From VAZQ01 sp963758945 (GTDB lineage: Bacteria; Pseudomonadota; Alphaproteobacteria; Rhizobiales; Xanthobacteraceae), in NCBI GenBank assembly GCA_963758945.1, contig CAVWXY010000008.1, positions 124,001 to 188,000 on the forward strand: a stretch of DNA of 64,000 nucleotides, in the 5' to 3' direction. The translations under genes were made by a program, and so were the position numbers. Position 1 is the stretch's first letter; each line of letters opens with the position of its first letter. Positions 43,410 through 53,987 of this stretch are shown here, in pieces. Under the pieces are notes generated by a model. It searched no databases. It saw only the letters and a list, made by a program, of their open reading frames with translations, and was not told the origin of the DNA.

Positions 43410-45086
43410 ATGGCGAGAATTCCCGTTCTGATCGTCGGCGGCGGTCCCGTCGGGCTCGCGCTTGCAAGCGAGCTCGGCTGGCGCGGCATCGCCTGCACGC
43501 TGCTCGAGCAGGGCGACGGCGCGATCGTCACCCCGAAGATGAACGAGGTGAACGTCCGTTCCATGGAGTTCTGCCGGCGCTGGGGCATCGCGGATGCGGT
43601 GCACGCCTGTCCATTCCCGCCGGATTATCCCCTCGACGTCGCTTTCGTGACGAGCCTTTCCGGCTACGAGCTCGGCCGCATGCCGCGCCCGCCGCGCATG
43701 AGCCAGACGCCGGAGCCCTACAGCCCGATGCGGCTGCAGGTGTGCTCGCAGATGTGGTTCGATCCGATCCTGCAGAGCTTCGCGCGCACCTTCCCGAACG
43801 TGAGCCTGCGCTATCGGACGCGGCTCGAATCCTTCGCGGCGTCCAGGGACGGCGTGACCGCGGACATTGTCGATCTCGATCGCGGCCGCCGTGAGCGTAT
43901 CGAAGCCGATTATCTTGTCGGCTGCGACGGCGCGAACAGCATGGTGCGCCGCTCGCTCGGCATCGGCCTCAATGGCAAGACCCTCGGGCATCCCGTGCAT
44001 CTTTACTTCCGCGCCCCAGGGCTGCTGGCGGTTTGCGGCCGCAAGCCGACGACTTTCTTCATCACCGTCGATCGCGACGGCGTGTGGTCGAACGTGCGGG
44101 TGATCGATCCGTCGAATGCGATGTGGCGGCTCATGGTGCTCGACACCGATGGCACGTTGACCCCCGACACCGTCGATCGGGAAAAATATCTCCGCCGCGC
44201 GCTCGGCCGTTCGCTCGACGTCGAGTGGCTCGGCACCAGCATCTGGACGCGGCGCAGCGTGGTGGCCGATCGCTATTCGAGCGGCCGGGTCTTTCTGGCC
44301 GGCGACGCCGTCCATCAGTTATCGCCGACCGGCGCGTTGGGCATGAATACCGGCATTGCCGATGCCGTCGATCTTGGCTGGAAACTCGCGGCGGTGCTCC
44401 GCGGCTGGGGCGGTGAGCGCCTGCTGTCGTCATACGATGCCGAGCGCAGGCCGATCGGCGACAGGAACGTCGGCATGGCCGCCGAGTTCTACGTGGAGCA
44501 CGAAAAATTCGGCGACGGCCTCGCTATGATCGAAGCAGACACTGCGGCGGCCGCGGAGGTCCGCAAGCGCGTGGGCGACGCGCTCGTGCGGGGCGTCGGC
44601 CGCATGTTCCGCACGATCGGGCTGCAGCTTGGCTATCGCTACGAGGATTCGCCGATCTGCCTGCCCGACGGCACGCCGCCCTGTCCGGACGACCCGGAAG
44701 CGTTCGTGCCGTCGGCGCGTCCCGGTTCGCGCGCGCCCCACACTTGGCTCGCGGACGGCCGCTCGATGCTCGACCTCTACGGTCGCGGTTTCGTGCTGCT
44801 GCGGCTCGGCCCCCGCGCCCCCGATGCGGCGGCATTCGATGCCGCCGCCGCCGAGCGCCGGGTGCCGCTCGAGACCGTCGTGGTGGACGAGCCCGAGGCG
44901 GCGAGGCTCTACGAATACGCGCTCGTCCTGGTACGGCCGGACGGTCATGTGGCCTGGCGGGGAGACGAGATGCCGGCGGACCCTGCCGCCGTCATCGACC
45001 AGGTGCGTGGTGCGGGGGCGCGGACCGCCGTTGCTACGCCAGCTCCCCCAACGGAAAGCGCGCCACGTCCCGCAGCAGGGCGATGA
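43410..45086 (+). CDS. FAD-dependent aromatic hydroxylase with C-terminal thioredoxin-like domain
   Basis: A 558-residue group A flavin monooxygenase of the phenol-hydroxylase/MhpA-like size class. The FAD motif is VLIVGGGPVGLALASELGWRG, the DG motif YLVGCDGANSMVRRSLG and the GD motif GRVFLAGDAVHQLSPTGALGMNTG. After residue 400, a C-terminal domain with RAPHTWLADGRSMLDLYGRGFVLL resembles the redox-inactive thioredoxin fold of MhpA and TetX-like relatives. It should hydroxylate an aromatic ring using NAD(P)H and O2. It is the last gene of the rightward cassette; its 3' end overlaps the remnant of a creatininase gene on the opposite strand. Confidence 0.92.
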   Translation: MARIPVLIVGGGPVGLALASELGWRGIACTLLEQGDGAIVTPKMNEVNVRSMEFCRRWGIADAVHACPFPPDYPLDVAFVTSLSGYELGRMPRPPRMSQTPEPYSPMRLQVCSQMWFDPILQSFARTFPNVSLRYRTRLESFAASRDGVTADIVDLDRGRRERIEADYLVGCDGANSMVRRSLGIGLNGKTLGHPVHLYFRAPGLLAVCGRKPTTFFITVDRDGVWSNVRVIDPSNAMWRLMVLDTDGTLTPDTVDREKYLRRALGRSLDVEWLGTSIWTRRSVVADRYSSGRVFLAGDAVHQLSPTGALGMNTGIADAVDLGWKLAAVLRGWGGERLLSSYDAERRPIGDRNVGMAAEFYVEHEKFGDGLAMIEADTAAAAEVRKRVGDALVRGVGRMFRTIGLQLGYRYEDSPICLPDGTPPCPDDPEAFVPSARPGSRAPHTWLADGRSMLDLYGRGFVLLRLGPRAPDAAAFDAAAAERRVPLETVVVDEPEAARLYEYALVLVRPDGHVAWRGDEMPADPAAVIDQVRGAGARTAVATPAPPTESAPRPAAGR

Positions 45087-45370
45087 AGCCGTCGGCCTGG
45101 TGCTCAGCGGTCTGGCGGCCTTTGTCCGCCGTCGCCGCGGAGGCGTCGCCCACCGCGCCGTCGGGGTTGATGTCCTGTGCGATCCAGCCGAAGCCGTGCT
45201 GGCCCGCCGGCCGCAGATGCGTGTAGTCCTGCTCCATCGATGCGGCCTTGGACGGGAACAGCTTGGGCCTTGCTCATGTCGACGAGATCAGGCCGGCCCG
45301 CGCCGGCCTCCACGCTGATGATCGTCTCCGGCTTTTCGCGGGCGGAATTCCTGGTCGAGGTCATCGCCGC
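45034..45370 (-). pseudogene. Creatininase family protein, C-terminal remnant with frameshift
   Basis: Two frames together encode about 105 residues matching the end of creatininase-type amidohydrolases. The upstream piece reads SAREKPETIISVEAGAGRPD and then LVDMSKAQ; after a shift near 45255 the downstream piece continues as LFPSKAASMEQDYTHLRPAG, then GFGWIAQDINPDGAVGDASAA and TADKGRQ. The GDAS-A-A-TADKG end is typical for the family, which is normally about 250 residues, so more than half is missing. It overlaps the 3' end of the FAD hydroxylase gene. A decayed gene between two operons. Confidence 0.7.
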
Positions 45371-45447
45371 GGCGCCCTGAGTCAGTGGGCGAATCCGGGG
45401 AAAGATTCCATCGTTTGCGCGCGCCGGCAGCGATCGGGTCGCGGCGC

Positions 45448-46559
45448 CTACCCGGTCAGGCAGAGGCCATGCCCGGGTTGAAAACTGAGAAACAGCTTTT
45501 GGTGGGGCGCGAGGTGCTCGAAATGATTCAGCTGGACACTGATTTCATGGCGGCCGACCTTGACGCGGCATTCGAGGAAGCTTCCGAGATAAACCATGTC
45601 CACGACCTCGCCTTCGAAAAAATTCGCCGGAGGGCTGACCTGCTCCTGTAGATGAACCGAAATATCTTCCGGCCGTACGCTGAGAATGATCGGCTGACCG
45701 CTCGACGTGCCGTCGCCGCCGGCGGCCGTCAATCGCAGTGGCGCGCGCTCATCGCCGATCGGGATCTCCATTTCGCAGAATTCTCCGCTGCGGCCCACGA
45801 GAACGCCTGGCATGAGGTTCGCCACGCCGATGAAATTCGCCACGAAGGCATTGGTGGGCCGCGCGTAGATGGTGTGCGGATCTCCGACTTGCTGGATCAC
45901 GCCCTTGTTCATGACCACCACCCGGTCGCTCATGACCAGGGCCTCGGACTGATCGTGCGTGACATAGATCGAAGTGATGCCCACCTCCCGCTGCAAGCGA
46001 ACCAGCTCGACTCGCATCTGCTCTCGCAGCTTGGCGTCGAGATTCGACAGCGGCTCGTCGAACAGGACCACCTTGGGCTCGTACACGATTGCACGCGCGA
46101 GAGCGACGCGCTGGCGCTGTCCGCCGGAGAGCTTCGTGGCATAGCGCTCGGCGAGGCCGCCGAGGCCCACGAGCTCGAGTGCGCGCGTGGTCCGTTGCTT
46201 GATAGCGGCCGCGGGCGTGCGGCGCACCCGCAATCCATACGCGACGTTGTCGAACACGGTCATATGCGGCCAAACCGCGTAGCTCTGAAACACCATTCCG
46301 ATATCGCGGTCCTCGGGATTGAGGTAGATGCCGCGGCCGGCGCAGGCGACGACCTTCCCATCGATGCGAATCTCGCCGGCGTCCGGACGCTCGAGGCCGG
46401 CAATACAGCGCAGCGTCGTCGTCTTTCCGCAACCCGACGGTCCAAGCAGCGTCACGAACTCGCCCTGCGCCACCGCGAGGCCGACGTCGCACACGGCCGT
46501 CTCGGCGTCGAATCTCTTGCTCAGATGGTCGAGTTCGACCATGAAGCCCGCGTGCGGCG

Positions 46560-46563
<4 letters not shown>
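45448..46563 (-). CDS. ABC importer ATP-binding protein (PotA/FbpC-like), first of two
   Basis: A 371-residue ATPase: Walker A GPSGCGKTTTLRCIAGLE, Q-loop MVFQSYAVWPHM, signature LSGGQRQRVALARAI, Walker B VVLFDEPLSNLDAKLREQ and the His switch SIYVTHDQ, then a C-terminal TOBE-type regulatory domain (about residues 235-371). This MalK/PotA/FbpC class energises uptake of polyamines, iron or phosphonate-like solutes. Its start overlaps the stop of the second ATPase gene by 4 bases, so the two are coupled. It is the last gene of a four-gene leftward operon. Confidence 0.93.
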
Positions 46564-47663
<1,100 letters not shown>

Positions 47664-47683
47664 GAAAGCGCGGCTCTCTCCGA

Positions 47684-49438
47684 TCAAGCCGTCAGCGCTT
47701 CGCGTCCGGCAACGCGGCGGAACACGACGACGCACAGGAGCAGCACCGCGGTCTGCGCGATCGAGAGCGCCGCGGTCAGCGGCTCGTTCTCGAAGTTCAC
47801 GAGGTAGTAGACGCCCACTGAGAGCGTCTCGGTTCCGGAGGTGTAGAGTATGATCGAGATCGACAGCTCGCGCAGAAAGATGATGAACAACAGCACCCAG
47901 CCGGCGAAGATGCCCGGCTTCAGCAGCGGGATCGTGATGCGCCGCAGCGTCGTGAACCAGGACGCTCCGGCCATGCGCGAGCTCTGGTCGAGCTCTTCGG
48001 ATATCGCCAGCATCACCGAGGAGACGTTGCGCTGCCCATAGGGGAAAAAGCGCGTGATGTAGCCGAGCAGGATGATCCACAGCGTCGCGTAGATCGGGGT
48101 CTTGATGTAGGTCACCAACACGCCCATCGCGAGGACGATGCCCGGGAAACCGATCGGAACGACGCAGAGGAAATCGAGCAGCCGCGAGCCGAAACCCTTG
48201 GTGCGGATGATCATGTGGCTCACCACCAGCGACAGCACCATGGCGATGGTGGCGCCCGCGAAAGCGAGGATGAAGCTGTTGTGGATGCCGTTGGTTGCGG
48301 CCTGGATGCTGTCACGCCGCCAGAAGAACAGGGTCTTCTCGTAGTTGCGGAAGGTGAAGTCGGAAGGAATGATCTTGCCTTCCCACACCGGGTGCACGCT
48401 CACCACCAGCAGGCAGAGGATCGGCAGGACCACGGCGATCAGGATGAACGCGATGTTGTAGCCAAAGGCCGCCCATTTCCACCGCCCGAGATCGATGACG
48501 TTGGGGCGGAACCCCTTGCCGGTCACGGTGGCGAACGATCGCGGGGCGATGTAACGCTGCTGTATGTAGATGAACAGCGCGGTGATGGCTCCGAGCGACA
48601 TGCTCATGGCGGCGCCGAGATAGTGATTGGCGTCGTCGCCCACCGCCTTGGAGAAGATCTGCGTTGTGAGGGTTTCCCAGCCATACGGCGCGCTGAGCTT
48701 GAACGGCACGCCGAATTCGCCGGCGCTGGTCACGAACACGATGATCGCCCCCGACAAGATACCGGGCGCGACAAGCGGCAAGGTGACGGTCAGCGTGGTC
48801 CGCAGCAGTCCTGCGCCGGTCGTGCGCGCGCTGTCCTCGAGCGAGGGGTCCATGCGGCGCAGCGATCCCACGACGAAAAGGTAGACCAGCGGCGCGAAAA
48901 AGATTCCAGTCACCCAGACGACACCGTAGATGTTGTCCACGTTGAGCAGGGGAGTGCTGATCCCCAGATGGTCGCGCGCCCAGGTGTTGAGCAATCCGGT
49001 CTTCGGCGAGGCGAGGTTGTGCCAGGCAATCGCGCCGACGAAGGGGCTGAGAAAGAAAGGTATGAGATTGTAAGGCTCGAGCCGGTCGCGCCATGGACAG
49101 TTGGTGCGGGCGTTGATCCAGGCCAGGGATACGCCGAAGAAGGTCGCCAGGACAGTCGAGCCGGCGCTGATCAGGAGCGTGTTGACGAACGCCTTGGGAA
49201 TGACGCGATCGGTGAACAGCGTCCGGTAATTGTCCAGTCCCCAGGTGGTATCGAACCCGCCGGCATCCAATACCTGGAAGCTGCTGATGACCAGCGTGAA
49301 CAGCGGCAGCAACACCGCCGCGGCGATGATCACGCTGACGATCAGCGTCGCAACCGATTCCTGGGTAATCAGGCTTCGCCAACGGCTCGATACCGGCGCG
49401 CCCGCTTCCGTTGCGGCGGTTATCGTCTGTGTGCTCAT
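47684..49438 (-). CDS. ABC importer permease, two permease domains fused (FbpB/ThiP-like)
   Basis: A 584-residue inner-membrane protein with about 12 helices in two homologous halves. Each half has an EAA-type coupling loop: EDSARTTGAGLLRTTLTVTLP in the first, and SRMAGASWFTTLRRITIPLL in the second. This fused layout is typical of iron(III) (FbpB), thiamine (ThiP) and 2-aminoethylphosphonate transporters. It is preceded by the binding protein gene and followed by both ATPase genes. Confidence 0.93.
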   Translation of the reverse strand: MSTQTITAATEAGAPVSSRWRSLITQESVATLIVSVIIAAAVLLPLFTLVISSFQVLDAGGFDTTWGLDNYRTLFTDRVIPKAFVNTLLISAGSTVLATFFGVSLAWINARTNCPWRDRLEPYNLIPFFLSPFVGAIAWHNLASPKTGLLNTWARDHLGISTPLLNVDNIYGVVWVTGIFFAPLVYLFVVGSLRRMDPSLEDSARTTGAGLLRTTLTVTLPLVAPGILSGAIIVFVTSAGEFGVPFKLSAPYGWETLTTQIFSKAVGDDANHYLGAAMSMSLGAITALFIYIQQRYIAPRSFATVTGKGFRPNVIDLGRWKWAAFGYNIAFILIAVVLPILCLLVVSVHPVWEGKIIPSDFTFRNYEKTLFFWRRDSIQAATNGIHNSFILAFAGATIAMVLSLVVSHMIIRTKGFGSRLLDFLCVVPIGFPGIVLAMGVLVTYIKTPIYATLWIILLGYITRFFPYGQRNVSSVMLAISEELDQSSRMAGASWFTTLRRITIPLLKPGIFAGWVLLFIIFLRELSISIILYTSGTETLSVGVYYLVNFENEPLTAALSIAQTAVLLLCVVVFRRVAGREALTA

Positions 49439-49525
49439 CGCCGGTCTCGTCGCAGACGGAGCGATCCAAGCCAGGGTCGCGGGTCGCGCTTGCGGCGGCC
49501 CGCGTTCAGCATTCGTGTTCAGCCA

Positions 49526-50659
49526 TTACTGGAATCGGGCCTGCCACTCGTTGCGCACTTCCTTGGCCTGCTTCGACGCGGCGACCCAGTCTTTCAGTCC
49601 AAGCAATTTGGTCTTGGTCAGGTCGAAGACGTACGGCTTGGTCTCGGACGGAGGCGTGTAGCCCTTCATGAAGCTGTACATCGCCTCGCCCTCGATGAAG
49701 ACGTCGGTACCTTCCTTGCTGAGCATGAATTCCACGAACAGCTTCGCGGCGTTCGGATGCGGAGCGCCCTTGAGCACGGCGGCCTGGTTGCCGAGCATCA
49801 CTTGGCCTTCCCGGTACTTGCCGACCTTCAGCACCTTCGCGAGATCGGGCTTCTTGAGCACGTTCTGATAAACGCGGCCGGACAGGTTCCACATGTCGAG
49901 CGGCCGCTGGCAGGTCATGACCATCTGCATCTTCGGCTCGGTGCGAAACTCGACGATCGGATCGGTCACCTTGAGCTTGTCCCAGAACGCCTTGAGGTCG
50001 AGCACGCCGTTTTCCTGCAGCGAGATGGCGGTGTTCGTATAGGTGAAGCTCTTGGTGATGTCGGATGCGATCGTCTTGTCTTTGAGCTCCGGCTTGACGA
50101 CATCGGCGTAGGAGGCGGCGTCGAAGCTCGACATGCCGGGACACGAGCTATTCCAGACCGGCTGGAACGAGTAGGCGAACGGCACGACCACGTAAGGGTA
50201 GTTGGCGTATTGCCCGGCCTGCTTCGTCAGCTCGGCGTGGTCCTTCCAATAGCCGCTGTCGAGCGCCTCGAACGCGTCGTGCTTGATCGCCTCGTCGAAG
50301 AAGCCGGGAGCGCTGACCAGGAGAATGTCGACCGTGAACTTGTGGGCGACGATCTCCTGGCGCACCTGCGCCACGGTCTGGCCGGTGCCCTTGCGAAGGT
50401 TGCTGAACTTGAAATCGGGTCCGAGACCATAGCGCCGGACGAACGCTTCCCCCAGGCGCTGGCCGGTCCGGTCGCTGAAGATCGGATTGAGCAGGACGAC
50501 GGCGCCTTCCTGCTTGGCGGGGCCAACCAGCTTCTGCTCCTGCGGCGTCAGTTCAACGGCGTGCCCGACGGTGGATGCGGTAAGCAAAGCGACCATCGCC
50601 CATGGCGCCGCGAATGCCGTGGCCGCAGTCAGCGGCAACGTCGACTTGCGTGAATGCAT
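49526..50659 (-). CDS. ABC importer periplasmic substrate-binding protein (iron/polyamine type)
   Basis: A 377-residue exported binding protein with a long signal peptide (MHSRKSTLPLTAATAFAAPW, cut near VGHA before VELTPQEQ). The mature part has the two-lobe layout of extracellular solute-binding family 1/6, with VVLLNPIFSDRTGQRLGEAF, VDILLVSAPGFFDEAIKHDAFEAL and, at the end, GAPHPNAAKLFVEFMLSKEGTDV. The last motif is the usual hinge/second-lobe feature of FbpA-like proteins. The ligand cannot be named: iron(III), spermidine-like or phosphonate compounds are all possible. It is first in the operon and divergent from an alcohol dehydrogenase, with palindromes between. Confidence 0.9.
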   Translation of the reverse strand: MHSRKSTLPLTAATAFAAPWAMVALLTASTVGHAVELTPQEQKLVGPAKQEGAVVLLNPIFSDRTGQRLGEAFVRRYGLGPDFKFSNLRKGTGQTVAQVRQEIVAHKFTVDILLVSAPGFFDEAIKHDAFEALDSGYWKDHAELTKQAGQYANYPYVVVPFAYSFQPVWNSSCPGMSSFDAASYADVVKPELKDKTIASDITKSFTYTNTAISLQENGVLDLKAFWDKLKVTDPIVEFRTEPKMQMVMTCQRPLDMWNLSGRVYQNVLKKPDLAKVLKVGKYREGQVMLGNQAAVLKGAPHPNAAKLFVEFMLSKEGTDVFIEGEAMYSFMKGYTPPSETKPYVFDLTKTKLLGLKDWVAASKQAKEVRNEWQARFQ

Positions 50660-50828
50660 GTTCTCCTCCCGATTGCACGCACGCCGACCGGCGATTTTCC
50701 GCCGTGGTTTTGTTATTCGGCCTACCGGAGGCGCATATCACCCTCTGCGGCGGCGACCGATCGGTCGCCCATTAAAGCGCACTTGATCCGCCCCCGGACT
50801 TGCAATTTACCTTCGCTATCGCGCTAGA

Positions 50829-50864
50829 TTGACGCACTCAAAGACAATTCGATAATTGCGTCAA
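50829..50864. promoter_or_regulatory. Nested palindromes between the ABC importer and alcohol dehydrogenase genes
   Basis: TTGACGCA at 50829-50836 is exactly inverted as TGCGTCAA at 50857-50864. Inside it, CAATT-CGAT-AATTG at 50845-50858 is a second perfect inverted repeat. The site lies in the A+T-richest part of the divergent intergenic region and is a good candidate operator for one dimeric regulator (GntR- or LysR-type spacing) controlling both directions. Confidence 0.55.
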
Positions 50865-50964
50865 GCCGGCGCATCGCGAGGGCCCCCGCCGGAACCGAGA
50901 CCGAATCCCGAGGCGGTCGATTTCGCGCCGCGCGGCGGTCGGGGCTTTGCACGGGACGATCACG

Positions 50965-51996
50965 ATGAAAGCAATGCTGTTGACGGGGCCGAACACGCCG
51001 TTCGAATTGGTACGGATGCCAGATCCGATCGCCGGCCCCGGAGAGGCCGTGGCACGCGTTCTAACGTGCGGCGCCGGGCTGACGATCCAGCACATCAAAG
51101 CCGGACGCAGGCCCGCCGCGTTTCCACGCATCATCGGTCATGAGATCACCGGCGAGATCGTGTCGGTGGGATCCGGCGTCTCTGGCCTCGGCGTGGGCGA
51201 TGGCGTGACGGCCTATTATTACCTCAATTGCGGTCGTTGCCGTTGGTGCCTGTCGAATCTCGAGCCGCTGTGCGCGAACACCGGCGGCAATGTCGGACTG
51301 AACTGTGATGGCGGCTATGCCGAGTATATCAAGCTTCCCGCCCATATCTTCATCAAGTTGCCGGCGAGTTTGAATTACAAGGCGCATCCGGCAGAGATCG
51401 GCGTCATCACCGACGCGCTCGCCACCCCCTACAAGGTGCTGCGCCGAGCACGAATAAGGGCCGGGGAAACCGTTGCCGTATTCGGTGCCGGCGGAGGGGT
51501 GGGAATCCATCAGGTGATGTTTGCGAAGTGGGCGAGGGCGAACGTGATTGCGATCGATGTCGCAACAAACAAGTTCGACGCCTGCCGCAAGGCCGGTGCC
51601 GACGAGGTCATCGACCCGCGCAGCGTCAATGTCGTCGAGGCATTACTCGATCTGACGAACGGCCAGGGCGTGGATGTCGTCGTCGACTATGTCTCGGCCA
51701 CATCGACGCTGGAAGCAGGCGCCAAGGCGCTCGGGCGCCATGGCCGCCTCGTCACGTTGGGCGGTGCCGGTCAACCTTTCCGGGCTTCGGCCATGGATTT
51801 GCTCAACAAGGAGCAGGAGCTCTTGGGCAGCCGCTACGTCACCCGCTCCGAAATCCTGCAGACTTGCGAGATCGTCGCCCGCGGCGAAGTCTGGCCGCTC
51901 GTCACCGACGTCCGTCCGTTGGAAGAAGCCGAGGCCGTGCACGAGCGCGTGGAGCGAGGAGAGATCACCGGACGGGCCGCGCTGCGGGTCGCTTGA
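50965..51996 (+). CDS. Zinc-dependent alcohol dehydrogenase (MDR superfamily)
   Basis: A 343-residue medium-chain dehydrogenase. The zinc/substrate region is PRIIGHEITGEIVSVGSG; the structural zinc lobe has the cysteine pattern NCGRCRWCLSNLEPLCAN. The NAD(P) site is VAVFGAGGGVGIHQVMFAKW, and GQGVDVVVDYVSATSTLE follows. The usual catalytic Cys is present (VLTCGAGLTIQHIK). It oxidises an alcohol or reduces an aldehyde with NAD(P); the substrate is open. I take the ATG at 50965 as start, where MKAMLLTGPN gives the usual first strand. It is divergent from the ABC importer and probably shares its regulator. Confidence 0.92.
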   Translation: MKAMLLTGPNTPFELVRMPDPIAGPGEAVARVLTCGAGLTIQHIKAGRRPAAFPRIIGHEITGEIVSVGSGVSGLGVGDGVTAYYYLNCGRCRWCLSNLEPLCANTGGNVGLNCDGGYAEYIKLPAHIFIKLPASLNYKAHPAEIGVITDALATPYKVLRRARIRAGETVAVFGAGGGVGIHQVMFAKWARANVIAIDVATNKFDACRKAGADEVIDPRSVNVVEALLDLTNGQGVDVVVDYVSATSTLEAGAKALGRHGRLVTLGGAGQPFRASAMDLLNKEQELLGSRYVTRSEILQTCEIVARGEVWPLVTDVRPLEEAEAVHERVERGEITGRAALRVA

Positions 51997-52115
51997 GCGA
52001 CGGCCGCGACGCCCGCTGCGCCGGCGGGGCGGGCCGTTGACTGCCACAGGCAAATAAACCAAGCTCACAATGATTTTGGCGGGGCGGCCAAACTCCATCG
52101 ACAGGGAGGCGCCCC

Positions 52116-53987
52116 GTGGCGACGACCCAAATCACGTGGAATTGGGGAACCAATACAAATATCGATTTCAACGCCGCCACTGACATCCTCGATTTCGGCT
52201 GGTTTCAGGCCGACCAGTTCACGATCAGCGAAGTCAACGGGACGGTGGTCATTGCGATCCCGTCCAATCAGCAAACCTATGCGCTCCGGCACACGACGCT
52301 GAGCGACTTGCATCTGTCGAACGTCGTCGCCAAGGACGCATCGGCGGTCGGCGAGTGGACGAGCGCGCTGGGCGGTGCTCCGGTCACGCCGCCGGCGCCG
52401 CCCACGCCTCCGGTGCCGCCGGACCCTCCCGTCGTTTCTCCGGTCGGCGATGTGGATGGATGGTTGGCGTCCATCGCCTATGCCACCGGCACGACGGTGA
52501 CTGAAAACGGCGTCACCTACAAAGCCAATTGGTGGACGCAGGGCGTCGATCCGGCCGAGCACAACGGCGTCGTCGGCAGCGGGCAGCCGTGGACCGCCGT
52601 CGCCGGGGCGATTTCGCACGATCCGACCGGTTGGTCGGCGACCGGCATCTACACCGCGGGCATGACCGCGATCGAAGACGGCGTGATCTATCGGGCCAAT
52701 TGGTGGACGCAGGGCAACGACCCCGCGCGCAACAGCGGCGCGGCCGGGCAGCCGTGGACCGTGATCGGCTCGGTCGATCCGTCGCATGACGTTCCAACCG
52801 TGCCGGCCGGCCTCGCCGCCGCCGCAACGTCCAGCCACGGCACGATCCTGAGCTGGAACGCGTCGACGCTGTCCGGCAACGGCGTGGTTACCGGCTACAC
52901 GATCTACGAGAACGGCCACCAGATCGCGACCACCACCAGCACGCACTATAGCGTCGCCGACCTGGCGGCCGACACAATCTACACGTTCTCCGTGGCCGCC
53001 CTCGATGCGGCCGGCATGTCGGCGCAGGCCAACCCGATCTCGGTGCACACGGCCGCGGTTGCGACTGGCGGCCCCGTGAGCGCAATCCACGAGTTCAGTC
53101 CCTACATCGACATGGCCATGGCGGCCGACGGCGATCTGCCCGCGATCGCCGCGGCCTCCGGGATCGGGAATTTCACGCTCGCCTTCGTGCTGAGCTCCGA
53201 CCGCGGCATTGGGTGGCAAGGCGTCGGCGCGATCACCGACGACACCCTGGCCAACGGCACGACGATCCTGTCGCAGGTGCAGGCGATTCAGGCGGCGGGC
53301 GGCCACGTCACGATCTCCTTCGGCGGCGCCGCCGGCCAGGAGGCCGCGCTAACGGCAACCAGCGCCGCCAGCCTGCAAGCCGAATATCAGTCGGTGATCG
53401 ACCGCTACCATGTGAGCTCCCTCGATTTCGACATCGAAGGGGCGGCGGTGGCGGACCAGCATTCGATCACGCTGCGCGATCAGGCGCTGGCGGGGCTCAA
53501 AGCCGCCAATCCCGACCTGACCGTCTCCTTCACGCTGCCGGTGTTGCCGACCGGCCTGACCGCGAGCGGTCTCAACCTCCTCGCCAGCGCCAAGCACGAC
53601 GGCGTGGAGATCGACGTGGTCAACATCATGGCGATGGACTACGGGACAGCGGTCGACAACGGCGGCCGGATGGGGCTCAACGCCATCAGCGCGGCGATTG
53701 CCACCGAACAGCAGCTCAGCGCCCTGGGCCTGTCCGCCAAGATCGGCATCACGCCGATGATCGGCGTCAACGACGTCGCCTCCGAAGTATTCACCCTGGC
53801 GGATGCGCAAGCGCTGCTCGACTACGCTCGAACCGACAGCAACGTCGTGCGGCTGTCGATGTGGTCGGTGGCGCGCGACAACGGCAACAGCGCCGGCGCC
53901 CATTATGCGTCGCCGGACAGCAGCGGGATCGCCCAGCATCCCTTCGATTTCTCCACGATCTTCCATCAGTTCGATCTCATGGCCTGA
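52116..53987 (+). CDS. Multidomain chitinase-like protein: N-terminal beta domain, two CBM5/12 modules, FnIII, GH18
   Basis: A 623-residue protein starting with GTG behind AGGGAGG. Residues 1-80 form a beta-rich domain (TWNWGTNTNIDFNAATDILD) without a signal peptide. A Pro-rich linker (about 85-106) follows, then two chitin-binding CBM5/12 modules near 114-160 and 172-215, each with YKANWWTQG or YRANWWTQG and QPWT. A fibronectin III domain spans about 225-315. The C-terminal GH18-type barrel has ISFGGAAGQ and the catalytic motif LDFDIEG (catalytic Glu441), then VNIMAMDYG and SMWSVARDN. It should bind and cleave chitin or a related polymer. How it is exported is unclear; some proteins with this N-terminal domain may use a non-Sec route. 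Confidence 0.88.
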   Translation: MATTQITWNWGTNTNIDFNAATDILDFGWFQADQFTISEVNGTVVIAIPSNQQTYALRHTTLSDLHLSNVVAKDASAVGEWTSALGGAPVTPPAPPTPPVPPDPPVVSPVGDVDGWLASIAYATGTTVTENGVTYKANWWTQGVDPAEHNGVVGSGQPWTAVAGAISHDPTGWSATGIYTAGMTAIEDGVIYRANWWTQGNDPARNSGAAGQPWTVIGSVDPSHDVPTVPAGLAAAATSSHGTILSWNASTLSGNGVVTGYTIYENGHQIATTTSTHYSVADLAADTIYTFSVAALDAAGMSAQANPISVHTAAVATGGPVSAIHEFSPYIDMAMAADGDLPAIAAASGIGNFTLAFVLSSDRGIGWQGVGAITDDTLANGTTILSQVQAIQAAGGHVTISFGGAAGQEAALTATSAASLQAEYQSVIDRYHVSSLDFDIEGAAVADQHSITLRDQALAGLKAANPDLTVSFTLPVLPTGLTASGLNLLASAKHDGVEIDVVNIMAMDYGTAVDNGGRMGLNAISAAIATEQQLSALGLSAKIGITPMIGVNDVASEVFTLADAQALLDYARTDSNVVRLSMWSVARDNGNSAGAHYASPDSSGIAQHPFDFSTIFHQFDLMA

